Source: Datisca glomerata (Eukaryota; Streptophyta; Magnoliopsida; Cucurbitales; Datiscaceae). From it: a stretch of 64,000 bases of DNA. Of the stretch, positions 49,666 to 60,479 are shown one piece after another (positions within the stretch are counted from its first letter, which is position 1; every line of letters starts with the position of its first letter). The notes beneath the pieces were generated by a model. The model saw nothing but the letters and a program-made list of their open reading frames with translations, was not told the DNA's origin and searched no databases. The position numbers were made by a program, and so were the translations under genes. The stretch covers positions 2,022,130-2,086,129 of the forward strand of contig QANY01002366.1 in assembly GCA_003255025.1 (NCBI GenBank). Reading direction: 5' to 3'.

Positions 49666-50884
49666 TCAAGAAGAAAAATGGTAGAAAATGATTTTGAATA
49701 TATATTCTCTCCAACTACTGATCTCTAGTAGCTTTTTTCTTCTTCCTCCTCAGTAGGGATCAAGGAAATAATTATCAATTAAAAATACAAGAAATATAAA
49801 TTAGTATATATGAAAGTAATATAAATTAACTTGTCAACATAATTCAGCAACATATATTCTCCTTCAAAAAAAATTCTTTTTGAAAACTCTCAACCGGTAC
49901 TATCATGGTCAGACACCACTTGAGAATCCTTGGCACCTTGGTCGAAACTTGGTTACCATACAAACTACCCACCAATGAGATAGTTTCAAATACCCATGCC
50001 TATTTAAAAAAAAGAGAGTAATTCAGTATTCAACACATAAATAATTCAATACATCACTACATAGAATTAAATAAATTGTATCTAGAAGGCAAATGGACAT
50101 CCATTGAGTGAATATCCATGAGCAACAGCGGGTGATTTCTGTGTTTTTTTTTTATTTTTTCTTGATATTTAAGATCACCAAAAACAACCTTTATATTCTT
50201 GACAGCTAATAATGATTTCATTGTTTTGGGGAGAGAGAGAGCTCTCCCTATAGATATTGATTGAACACTTCAAGGTCATCAACTAAAACCATCCATCTCT
50301 TCTCAATTATGGTATGGTTCTCCTTCCCTAACAGAGCTCTAGCAAATAAAACAGAGCCACCTTGACATCATCAGAATCTACCTTTATATTCACTGTGTTT
50401 AAACTTCCCCTTCAAATCATCCATGGTTATTCCTTGGGCTTTGGGAAATGAAAGATCAAAGAGTCTGTTGGGCCATGAGTCTTCTTCTCATTCCGGGCTT
50501 CACCAAACTTCAGTCTGGTCATCAACAAGAATTTCTTTTTAGAGAAGCACATTGGTTACTCATTGACAAAAAACCAGATTTCTCCTTCAGATGGAGTGCC
50601 GTTGACATATTCGGCCTTCCTAACCAGCACCTAGTGGCAGACAGTTGTTGAAAATTTCATGGCTGGGAGATCAAGGAGATGGCCAAAGCATGTCTCCCTA
50701 ATTAGGGAGAGTTGAAGAGCTACCAACTTGGTCTTGATAACCTCTATGCAATGGGTATTGCACTTTGCATCGACCCTTGCTTTTGGAACTCTGTTAAAGT
50801 CATGCACGTATCTTAGTTGCATCTTTAATGAAGTCATAACCTCTAGAAAATTCAAGGCAAACATAAATTTAAAAATGTACGCAA

Positions 50885-51235
50885 TGCTCGTGTAGTCATC
50901 GTGTAGACTACACGAGGGGTATGTGACCCTGATGTAGTCCTCATGTAGTCTACATGAAGGTCATGTAAGCCACTTATAGACTACACGAGTGTCGTGTAAG
51001 CATCGTGTAGACTACACGAGGGGACACAATCCTCGTGTAGACTACACGAGCATTACACGACCCTCGTGTAGACTACATGACGGGTACACGATCCTGGTGT
51101 AGTCCTCATGTAATCTACACGAGGCTCGCGTAGTCCTCGTGTAGACTACACGAGGGGGACACGTTCATCGTATAACCATCCTGTAGTGTACACGATGATA
51201 GTGTGATCCTCGTGTACACTACAGGATGGTTATAT
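50885..51235. repeat. Palindrome cluster f, in the first intron of the DUF1985/Ulp1 gene
   Basis: Many TCGTGTAGACTACACGA units (perfect 8-base arms around one base) alternate with CCTCGTGTAG spacers. On the minus strand it follows the GTAAGT donor at 51485 and precedes the DUF1985 coding exon at about 50860. Confidence 0.9.
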
Positions 51236-51239
51236 GGTG

Positions 51240-51541
51240 AGTGTGTACCTGAAAAACAGACACTTAGCAAGACCAGAACCGCAGAAACCTAGAAAAAAAC
51301 ACTGAGAAACCCTGAAAAAAATAGTAGAAAGAAAAAAACAACCTTATTGTGATTCAGATATCCACAAAAAATGGAAACGCAAAGATTTTAGAAAAAAAAT
51401 CTCAGAAATCCAGAAAAACATCTCAAAAACCTAGAAAAACACTTTAGAAACCAGAAAACAAAAACTCATAAACCCAAAAACTTACCTTGTTGTGGGAGAC
51501 AAAGACTCAAGAATTTACAAAGAGAGATATGCTGCGACTTC

Positions 51542-51581
<40 letters not shown>

Positions 51582-52727
51582 ATAACATTAAGAGAGAAAC
51601 GACGGAAATGTAAGTGAGGTACACGAAATGGTGATGTTTCATGTAATGATAATGTATAATCATCACCTTTTGTCGTGGGATACAAAGATTCAAGGATTTG
51701 CAGAGAGAGATATGCTGCGACTTCGAGAGAGAGATAGTAACATTAAGAAAAAAATGGGGAAAATGTGTAATCGTCGTTTGGAATTCGTGAAGTGACTTTT
51801 TGGTAAAATTACAAGCTGATTTTGAATTGAAAATGAGATAGAAGTCAGGATAAACAAAATTAATGTAGGGATTGAATTCTGCAAAATGCTTAGTGTATGA
51901 GTCTATTTTAGAAAAAAACCCTACTTCTCCTGGTCGAGACTTTGATTTCTTTCTCGACAAGCCGCCGCTGAGTGAAGGGGTATCATCCACGTTCTAAGTC
52001 ATGTTGGCCTAGCCCTGTTGGCGTCCTTATCGGCGAACATGGCATAGGACCTCCGGGCCGTAAAATGTATTGGTTGTTATGACGTCAAAGATTCGAGCCT
52101 TCACCGCCACATATATGGGCATTGATGGGTCGGTGGCATTGAAGTCGCTCAGCTGCTGCCAGTGTGAGGTCCATTATTAGTTGATGCCTCAGTTGTGTTG
52201 ATTGATCAAAATGTATGGGAGAGAGGAAGTAATTCCATATTTCATTAAAATAGCTAAATTACCATATCAAAATTAGCAATTTTAATGAATAACGAAATTA
52301 AAGATAAATTAGCAAAATTGTTGTCTTCTTCATTACCCTACGCCTTCTGTCTTCTTAATTTTACCATTTCAAAATTATCCTATCGCTTCTTTCGTCTTCG
52401 CGCATGTTATCTTCTTCGCGGAGTGGGTTCGCGCAGGTTTCTCGTCTTCGCACATACCCACAATTCCAAGCTCATTATTCTCACATTCCGATACTAAGAT
52501 CTAAAATCTCATTTCTTGTTAAGCCATAGTTTTCAAAGACCAAGAGCTCATGTGACGCCTGCGAAGGAAACGCCAACGGCAAGAAAGATGAAGGATGCAA
52601 TCTGGAAGAGACGCATGCGAAGAAGAACATGAATTGAGTAACGCGAAGAATGAGGTGAAACGAAACCTGGGGAAAAAATAGGTGAAAATGTAATTTGGTT
52701 GAAGTCTTTAACGGCATCGTTGAGTAA
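51240..52727. other. Right noncoding flank of the MULE
   Basis: This interval includes the 5' exon and donor of the DUF1985/Ulp1 gene near 51485. The rest has no recognisable gene; 51900-52200 is GC-richer than its surroundings. Confidence 0.4.
51541..51580. repeat. (GA)n microsatellite
   Basis: About 17 GA units, then GATAGAGAGAG. A flanking ~55-base phrase (GAGAGATATGCTGCGACTTC) occurs here and again near 51705, so the region was partly duplicated. Confidence 0.95.
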
Positions 52728-52800
52728 AATAGACGGTAAGGTTATGTTTGAATTAAAAACTTACTTTAACGACTTTTGATACGAGTTAAAGTAAAAATGT
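52728..52800 (-). repeat. Right terminal inverted repeat segment of the MULE
   Basis: The reverse complement contains AAGTTTTTAATTCAA then CATAACCTTACCGTCTA, matching the left segment at 41040-41115. Looser similarity continues outward to about 52845. Confidence 0.6.
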
Positions 52801-52850
52801 TGGTAAAGTTAAGTTGTTGAAAAAGTTTAAATGATAAAGTTAGATATTAA

Positions 52851-54520
52851 TATATAAAGATTATCATGTTTAGTAATTTATGGTTAAGTAAAAGAAGTTA
52901 TTGGAAAATATGATTTCATTGTTTGGTATGTAAGATACCTATTGATAATTTTGTGATAAAATTGTTGAGAAAATTATATAAATTATGTTAAAATAATAGA
53001 ATTATTTATTATTTATAGTTTTTTATCAACTTTTATTGTTGTTAATGATTATTTATAGATTCTAATATGCATTATGTCTTATATATACACATTATTTTAC
53101 GCACTAATTAATTTACTATTTTATTAACTCATCAATAAAATTAAATCAACTATTTTTCTCTTACTACGTCGAAAACTAAAATAATTTTTTTACTTAAATA
53201 AATTCAATGACAAATTGTTCAAAATTACATAGTAAAATTGTATACAGATTCTCTATTAGCAACTACGAAAAAATCTTAATAATTCATGCTGTTTGATCAA
53301 ATTTTCTTTGATATCGCAAATTAATTATCATATATTTTCCTCTTTTATATATAAAAATAAATCTGATATAAATAATCGTCATTTATATTAACACATTAAA
53401 ATATTTAATAATACATAACAACTTTCCCGTTACATGTATTTTTCTTCAGTAGATATGTATACCATGGTTATCAATATCCTTCTGCTCCGGCAGGATCGGA
53501 CAAAATATTTTAGTTTTGTCACTGGAACAAAACAACACAATGATGTGATTTTTTTTATTTTGGTTAAATACAATCTAAAGCTGGATATACATGATTGAGG
53601 GATCCCCCACCCTTAAATGAGATGTGATAGATAATCCAATTACCTTCTCCTTTATAAATTTAGCATTTTTCAAATATTGATAGTTTATTAATAATATTTA
53701 TTTTAGGGAAGAAACTAATTTTAAAATATTTGATATTATAAACATGTATTCTAATAATTTAGATTTTAGATTTGTATATATAAGGAATTTATCTATCCTT
53801 AATTCTAACTTAATATTTTATTTCATCAATTCCAATTAACATACATATCTTAATCTCATGAGACGATCCATAGACGAGTTGACGGACGAGTCATAAATGA
53901 CAAAAAAAATCTCAAAATTTGGTATCAGGATCGTTTCAGTTTCACCAGGATCGAGATATTTTATGACACTTTTGTGAGGCTTTGGTCTTAAAAAAATAAA
54001 TTATCAAAATCAAATAGGAATAATTGAAACAAATAATGATATTTTTATGGGGATTTGAGAAAATAAAAATTATTTTGAAAAATGTTTAGATTTATTCTAA
54101 GATGAGAAAGTTATTTGGTAAAGTGGATTTTTGTGGGAAAATGATAGGGAAAGTAATGTGAGATTGTTATTTTACTAGACTAAATAATTTTACAATGACA
54201 AATGAGAATACTTATAACAAACATGAGAAAGTGCTGAAAAATAAGTTTACTACAAACTTTACCACGCGGAAAGCCGGAAACAAACGACCCCTAAGATTAT
54301 AACTCATAAAAATAAAAAGTCAGGGTTAGAAATGACTACAAGTAGATAGTTAGAGGGTGTATTTTACAGTTTTTCAAATATTAAATTTGAAAAGAAAATA
54401 CATAAATCAAATTAAATATATTAACTACAATATATGTGAAACACCAGAAGAAAATGAGTCGGTACCATGGAATAAACATAAGTATATGACAAATTATAAC
54501 AAAGATATCATACAATTAAT
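52851..54520. other. AT-rich intergenic sequence, no gene seen
   Basis: The DNA is strongly AT-rich; no open frame matches a known family, and no tandem repeat or RNA gene was recognised. Confidence 0.5.
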
Positions 54521-54685
54521 TAATATTGAACATAATGGAAATGCCATCTCAGCTTCTTCTCTGCGGCTCATTGGTTCTCATGGCATCAAGGAATCAATTA
54601 GAAATTCTACTATAAGGTAATCTGTAATTGGTTGTAATCAATAGCCAATCACAAGCTGCTGTAACAGATTCTCCCATTATAGCAG
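54521..54685 (+). repeat. Inverted repeat flanking the copia element, left arm
   Basis: The 165 bases match the reverse complement of 57707-57870 with about a dozen mismatches, nearly all transitions, and both arms end inward at the same phrase CTCCCATTATAGCAG. The left arm runs directly into LTR-like sequence with a TATA box. Confidence 0.9.
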
Positions 54686-54867
54686 CTCGTGATTGTTAGC
54701 ATAAAAACGTTCTCTCTCACGTTCTTTTGCATAGTTTTCTTAACTGATTTTATTCTTTCCTTATATATACATTCTTCAATTGTAAAGTTACATTACTCAT
54801 CATTTATCATTGAAACCAATACAGAAAAAGATATTTTTTTTTTCATACTTGTTTATATTGTTTAACT

Positions 54868-54880
54868 TGGTATCACAGCC
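54868..54880 (+). other. Primer-binding site of the copia element
   Basis: TGGTATCACAGCC differs by one base from the TGGTATCAGAGCC initiator-methionine tRNA complement used by many plant copia elements, and it stands 25 bases before the gag start. Confidence 0.8.
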
Positions 54881-57706
54881 TTACTCCTATCTGTAATTTT
54901 TTTTATGTTCATGGCCACCATTATTGTTTCTTCTTCTTCCTCTACATCTTCAACCATTCTAGATGCAAATAACCCTACTCAAAGCATCCCTGTCACAAAC
55001 AACACTGCAAATCTACCCACTCTACCCACACATCAATGTAAATCCTATTGCACCAAATACTGTACCCACCACCCTCACAAATCCCTTCACAGTCAATTTT
55101 CTTCGCTCTCTACCCACTATGCTACCTAACAACATGGTGACCATATCTATAAGGCTTGATAGAAACAATTATATATTTTGGAAATTACAAATCCTTTCCA
55201 TAGTATGAGCATGACCTTGAGGCTTACTTACTCGGTTCAGTACCAATGCCAAATGAGTTCATTAAGAATCCCTTAGCCAACACAAATCTTACTGATCAAC
55301 AAAATGCTTTCGCTCTCATTACAGAAGCACCAAATATTTTAAATCCAGATTTTATCAACTAGAGAATAACTGATCAGCATCTTATGAGCTGGCTTCTCTC
55401 ATCCATCGCTGAAAGCATGTTTGGACATGTAGTTAATTGTCTTAGCTCCCATGAGGTTTGGAGAGCATTGGAGCAACTGTTTACTTCTCAATCAAAGGCT
55501 CGAACCCTGCAACTTCATTTTCAGCTACAAACTGTGAAAAAAGGCTCTCTTAGCATCAATGACTTTATGCTAAAGATTAAGAGCATTGTTGACAGTCTAT
55601 CAGCAACAGGACAAATGATAACTGATGAAGATCTTCTACTATATGTTCTAGAAGGACTTGGTGATGAACATGACCCAATGGTGGTCAATCTGACATCCAG
55701 AAGAGACACTGTTTCTCTGTAAGAAGTGCAGTTCATGCTGCAAAGTCACGAAATGTGAATTGAACATCTCAACAGCACTTGAGTTACTGAAATTTATCAA
55801 CCCTCAGCCAATGCTGCTCAGTTTCAGAAGAGAAATGAAAGATCTTCCTTCCAACCTCACAATTACTCAAAGGGAAACTCAACTGGCTATAGAGGAAGAG
55901 GCAGAGGGAGGGGAAGAACGGGAAATAGACCTATGTGTCAGATTTGTAGAAAGCCAGGACACTATGCTTTCTCTTGTTACAGCAGGTTTGACCAAAGCTT
56001 TCAGCCAACAGAAAATCAAGGACAAGCTTACCCAAATCACATTTCTGCTCATCCTGTGTCAACCACAAACCAGTTCTCAACCCCAAGAAACTCAGCTGCA
56101 TGTTTTGCTTCTCAAGGATCAGTGGGTGAAACCAACTGGTATCTTGACAGTGCGCTGCTTCAAATCATGTCACTCCAGATCTTTCAAATCTGTCAATCAA
56201 TAATGAATACAAGGGTAAATCCAAACTAATGCTTGGAAATGGTGAGCTTCTCCCTAAATCACATATTGGTAAATCCACACTTAACACATATAACAACTCC
56301 TTTTCTTTAACTCTTGATCAAATTCTCTGTTAAGTGTGTCTCAGTTCACTAATGATAATCTGGTTATTGTTGAATTTGACTCTGATTTTTGCTTTGTGAA
56401 TGACAAGATTACGAGGGAGCTTCTTCTGCAGAGTGTGCTTAAGAATGGTCTTTGTCATTTTCCTATCTCTAAGACGTCTTCCAAGAAACTCAGTGCTAAT
56501 TTAGCACATTTCACTACACAACCTTTATATTTCTCTGCTTCTGTTAGTTATAATAATACTAGTTTATGGCACCACCGTTTAGGACACCCTTCCCCTCATG
56601 TTTTGAACTTGGTTGCTAAACTTGTAAAGCCTTTCAATATTAATGGAAATAGTTTGAGTTTCTGTGACGCTTGTATACTTGGTAAATCACATCAGTTTAA
56701 TTTTCCTTTGTCAAAGTCTTTTACGTCCAAACCCTTTCAACTTGTATATGCTGATGTTTGGGACCTTCCCCAATACTTTCTACTGCTGGTTATAGATATT
56801 ACCTAAGCTTTGCTGATGATTTCACCAGGTTTACTTGGATTTTTCCCTTGAAATTAAAATTTGTTGCAAAGTCCACCTTCATTAACTTCAATTCATATAT
56901 TAACAGAAATTTTGAAACAAACCTAAAAACTTTGCAAACAGATTAGGGTGGGGAATTTAGAAGCCTCTTACCCATCTTAACAGACATTGGAATTATTTTT
57001 AGACATCCATGCCCCCATACTCATAAGCAGAATGGAAAAGTAGAGAGAAAACATAGAGATATTGTTGAAAAAGGTTTCACTTTGCTTGCACATGCCAACT
57101 TAACTTTAAAATTTTGATGGGAAGCCTTCAATACTGCTGTTTATCTCATAAACGAACTGTCTACCCCTACTCTCCATAATCTATCACCTTTTCATAAGTT
57201 ATTTTCCAAACCAGCATACTATACCATGTTGAAAGCGTTTGGATGTACCTGTTTTCCATTTCTTAGGCCTTACAATTCACAAATTCAATTTTCATAGTGC
57301 CATGTGTCTTTCTAGGACATAGCTCCTCACATAAGGGTTATTTGTGTCTTGATCCTTTATCTGACAGAACCTACATCTCAAAGAGTGTCATTTTCAATGA
57401 GTCAGGATTTCCTTACTCTTCACTTATTCCTCAAACTCCTTCCCCCTCCTGTAATCTCTCCACATGTTCTTTTACCTGCTCCCATTTTTGTTTTTTATCA
57501 CTCTTCAGGCACTGCTCATTCTTTGACACCTGCAGTTGCAACTTCCTCACCATCATGTTCTTTACAGCAGCAATTTGAACGAGCATCTCCAATATCAGGT
57601 AATCTTCCTACCTCACCTACCCCAACTTACAGTTTTCCAACCGTTACTGTTCCTATTGAGTCTTTCACTACTGCTCACTCTAATGTGTATGTTGACAGTT
57701 CTATAC

Positions 57707-57870
57707 CTGCTATAATGGGAGAATCTGTTACAGTAGCTTGTGATTGGCTATTGATTACAATCAATTACAGATTGCCTTGTAGTAGGATTTCTAACTGATT
57801 CCTTGATGCCATGAGAACCAATGAGCGGCGGAGAAGAAGTTGAGGTGGCATTTCCATTATGTTCAATAAT
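57707..57870 (-). repeat. Inverted repeat flanking the copia element, right arm
   Basis: Reverse complement of the left arm at 54521-54685. It begins right after the last integrase-downstream coding trace, replacing the expected reverse transcriptase and 3' LTR. Confidence 0.9.
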
Positions 57871-57944
57871 TAAAAAAGCAACGAAAGCTTGTAGGATTTG
57901 AACGTAGAATAGGCGGTCAACTGACTCATTTTTTATTAAATTCG

Positions 57945-58018
57945 AGTGTAGGATTTGAACTTAAAAGATCGTTTTTAGAAGAGAAACGTGGTTATCACTA
58001 GACTATATAGGCCATCAC
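57945..58018 (-). other. tRNA-like sequence, possible pseudogene or SINE head
   Basis: On the minus strand TATATAGTCTAGTGATAACC resembles an A box and AAGTTCAAATCCTAC a B box, about 45 bases apart. The acceptor stem does not pair convincingly, so a functional tRNA is unlikely. A second B-box-like GTTCAAATCCTAC stands at about 57890-57905. Confidence 0.4.
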
Positions 58019-58323
58019 AATCCATGTTACTTGTAAACAAGGAATATTGACTTATTGCATACAGTTATTAGTTGGGCAGCAAAGCATGAAAGCAACATCC
58101 AAAAAAAAAAATCAGCAGCAGCCAAAAGCAGCCAAAAAGGAAAAGAAACACAAAACAAAAGGAAAAGTTCATGTTGTCTGCGAATATAAAACGTCGTAGT
58201 ACAAAAAAAAAGGAAAACTAAACATGGTACAGGACAAGAGCCAGTCTTAAAACAATCAAATTCAGAAACAATTTTGTCGGCTGTAATATCAATTGAACGG
58301 ATTGAATCACTGCAGAGTTCTCA

Positions 58324-59101
58324 TCAGAAGCAGGCATCCAACAGGCAGCAGCAACAAAGACCAGCCAAACTGCATGGTTCATAATTAACAAGTTATTCAG
58401 AATATAAAGTTCAATAATCATTTATTTACCAAACTTAATAATCAACAAAAAAATCCATAATGCTTATGTTTTATACTCTCTTTCCATCACATATGATTGC
58501 CTATGACAGTACATACTCCGAGCTAATTAAGATTTTATTCACAAAATTTAAAGGCATAACGAATTCGAACGGATTCATCATCGTCAAACAAGATCTCTTG
58601 AGAAAAAGGGTAGCCAGCGATGATGCCAGAGAAGGGGTCTCAGACGAACAATTAAAAAAATAGCCAATTAAAACAGGCGAGTGAACTCACTATGCACTCG
58701 GATATCGACTCACAAAATCGAGATCTCTGAGACAATAAGACGGAGGCAATTAAATGAGTTACAAAGATAGGGAGGAGAAGAGGAATATTCTAATTACCAG
58801 CCTTGTAAGAGGCCACTGCTGTTGTTTTGCTGTTGACGAGCGGGTGGCTGAGCATATTGAGGGGCATAGGGTGGAGGATAAGCCCCCGGTGGAGGATAAT
58901 AATTTTGAGGTGGATAACCTTGTTGGGGATATCCCGCTGGTGGATAAGCGTCCTTGGGATATCCTTCAGGCGGATAACCTATAATATCAAACACCCATTT
59001 CATCAATTCCACCTCAAAAAGACATAGATCCATAGATCAGTAGAGTTACCTTGAGATGGAGGAACACCAACAGGAGGTGGCTGCTGGTTGTAATAACTCA
59101 T
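58324..59101 (-). CDS. Cysteine-rich transmembrane (CYSTM) protein, 92 aa
   Basis: The family consists of small tail-anchored membrane peptides linked in plants to abiotic-stress tolerance and pathogen response; their exact partners are not established by this sequence. Three exons on the minus strand, 59101-59050, 58978-58798 and 58369-58324, join in phase with GT-AG junctions. The protein starts MSYYNQQPPPVGVPPSQG. Its middle is Pro/Tyr/Gly-rich with repeated YPPxGYP motifs. It ends with the CYSTM module, GCLAGLCCCCLLDACF, contributed mainly by the tiny last exon. Length and architecture match the family. Without the last exon the middle exon would read into an in-frame stop right after GW, which supports the splice. 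A TATA box lies upstream at 59265-59271, and 58.2-58.3 kb is likely 3' untranslated sequence. Confidence 0.92.
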
Positions 59102-59264
59102 TTTCGGAAAATGATTTTCCTCTCCCTCTCTCTCTTTTCTGTTCTCAAAATTTAATTGATGGCTCCAAGATTGGTCTTCTTTGCTTCTCTCTCCCTCTTA
59201 TGCAAGACTCCGACGACTTTCGTTAATATGAGAGAAAAAGTGAGAGCAAGAGATTTCTTGTTTG

Positions 59265-59271
59265 TTTTATA
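59265..59271 (-). promoter_or_regulatory. Probable TATA box of the CYSTM gene
   Basis: TATAAAA on the minus strand, about 165 bases upstream of the ATG. The intervening CT/GA-rich sequence looks like a plant 5' untranslated leader. Confidence 0.45.
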
Positions 59272-59299
59272 TTAGGCTATTATAATTGGGAGAGATCAA

Positions 59300-60470
59300 T
59301 AGAGAGACGGCGTGGACGTAAAAGGCTCATTGGGTTTACCGAAGAGGTTTTGGTTGATTTTCACAGTGACAAATCCAATCCAAATTCCAAGGTAGTTTGT
59401 TTATATTAGAACTAATCTTGAAATAATTAAGGTTGACTAAGTTAATATAACTGTTCACATGTCATAATCATTAATGGGGTTGTCACAAATACAATTAAAG
59501 GTGGAGACTTTTTTTATTTAATTTAATTGTTTGCTATTTTTTGTGGGAGAGTATTCAGGGAAGAATTTATTATGATAGTTTCTGGATTTATGTTGGCTCC
59601 GCTTAACGGAAGGCTATGTTAGTTTCGTAGCTAGATTTAGCCAAATTTCGGTAAAACCGCGTTGCAGACGCGTAGTTGAGAATAATTTTAAATAAAAAAT
59701 GACGTGAGATTTTATTGAAATAATACTAATAAGATATTGGGTAGGCTGCCAATTTTTTTCAGAAGTCAATAATTAATGACGATATAGACTGATGCAGATG
59801 TTTATGATTCACAGTGAAAGTGGTTGTTTGAAGTTATGATATTCCATCATCTTTTTAGAATTTATAAATTTTATGAAAAGAGATATTCATAAATAAATAA
59901 TGGGGTTAAATATAATTTTCACTACTAAATAATGGGGTTAAATATCATCAACTTATATGGTTACAATATAACTCAACCACAAACTTGCTTTCCTCCAACT
60001 TTAAGTTTCATCTCTTGAGTTTTCCCACCAGACACACACTTTATATACTAGCTCAAAAACTCCACATATGAAGGATAACTGCAACTCGCAGATTGTCTAA
60101 AATTTTAAAAAAAATACACATTTTTACTTTTCTCGATTACCAAGATAACCCAATCTAGACTATTAATCATAAAATGAACAACACTAATAGGACGAAATTA
60201 CCTCAAGTTGACAAATGGAGATTCAAAATCCTTTCAAAGCTACCCACATGATATCTTATTAAAATGCTTGGGTTCAAAAGTAACATTGGAAATTACATTC
60301 GAAGGGAGAGCCATAGTTTAACATTGAGATTATGGAAATCAAGGATCAAATTTTAATCAAAACGACATGATAAATTCTTTTCACTTCTACACCAATTCAG
60401 AGAGTGATTTTTGAGAAGACTTATTCTCATTTATATTGTTGAAAAATTCAGATCCGGACGCCCATGATAA
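59300..60470. other. Intergenic, no gene seen
   Basis: AT-rich sequence between the CYSTM promoter and the CACTA-like terminus; no recognisable family, exon chain or RNA gene. A short direct repeat (AATAATGGGGTTAAATAT) occurs twice near 59900-59945. Confidence 0.45.
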
Positions 60471-60479
60471 ATCAACTCG

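Larger units (their letters stand above)
46780..51500 (-). pseudogene. DUF1985 plus Ulp1-like cysteine protease gene of the MULE
   Basis: On the minus strand a 5' exon ends at a GTAAGT donor (51485). The DUF1985 region covers about 50870-49840 (ETCFGHLLDLPAMKFS, EGEIWFFVNE, VPRILKWC). Then comes an acidic/lysine-rich linker of GAA/AAG codons, about 49250-48000, and a C48 (Ulp1) domain, about 47705-46790. In that domain NQNHWIAVD gives the catalytic His (codon 47168-47170) and KCGVFILKFVEAL the catalytic Cys (codon 46864-46866). The residue expected to be the triad Asp reads Asn (YNS), and the usual DCG is KCG. Several introns have clear acceptors. Stops and frameshifts show decay. In living relatives such proteins are deSUMOylase-like, but activity is not expected here. 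Confidence 0.75.
41020..52850. mobile_element. Large Mutator-like element with transposase and DUF1985/Ulp1 genes
   Basis: The element is inferred from convergent genes of two MULE hallmark types inside one interval: a MuDR-type transposase (43.2-46.4 kb, plus) and a DUF1985/Ulp1-like gene (46.8-51.5 kb, minus). Such pairing is known for plant MULEs of the Kaonashi/CUMULE type. Inverted homology lies near both edges. About 41040-41115 shares AAGTTTTTAATTCAA then TATAACCTTACCGTCTA with the reverse complement of about 52728-52800, which has AAGTTTTTAATTCAA then CATAACCTTACCGTCTA, and flanking sequence aligns loosely. Exact ends and the expected ~9-bp target duplication were not identified. The interior carries later insertions. 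Confidence 0.65.
54521..57870 (+). mobile_element. Ty1/copia retrotransposon lacking reverse transcriptase, within an inverted repeat
   Basis: LTR-like sequence with a TATA box (54772-54779) is followed by a primer-binding site TGGTATCACAGCC (54868-54880) and the gag start (ATG 54905 or 54911). Next come a gag domain at 55384-55722, a zinc knuckle CQICRKPGHYAFSCY near 55936, a protease trace (WYLDS) near 56140, and the GAG-pre-integrase block with HHRLGHPSP and FCDACILGK at 56560-56700. Integrase follows at 56740-57130 with YADVW, FADDFTRFTW and VERKHRDIV. The integrase C-terminal part (FLGHSSSHKGYLC) is at 57300-57420. Reverse transcriptase and RNase H are absent, stops and frameshifts are frequent, and the right end is an inverted copy of the left flank instead of a 3' LTR. 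Confidence 0.85.

Noticed and set aside
51466..51990. Minus-strand frame of 174 codons
   Set aside because: Its length depends on a GA microsatellite and a local duplication; codon use and content do not resemble a gene.
57945..58018. Functional tRNA gene
   Set aside because: A and B box-like sequences are present, but the acceptor stem does not pair and the anticodon arm is weak.
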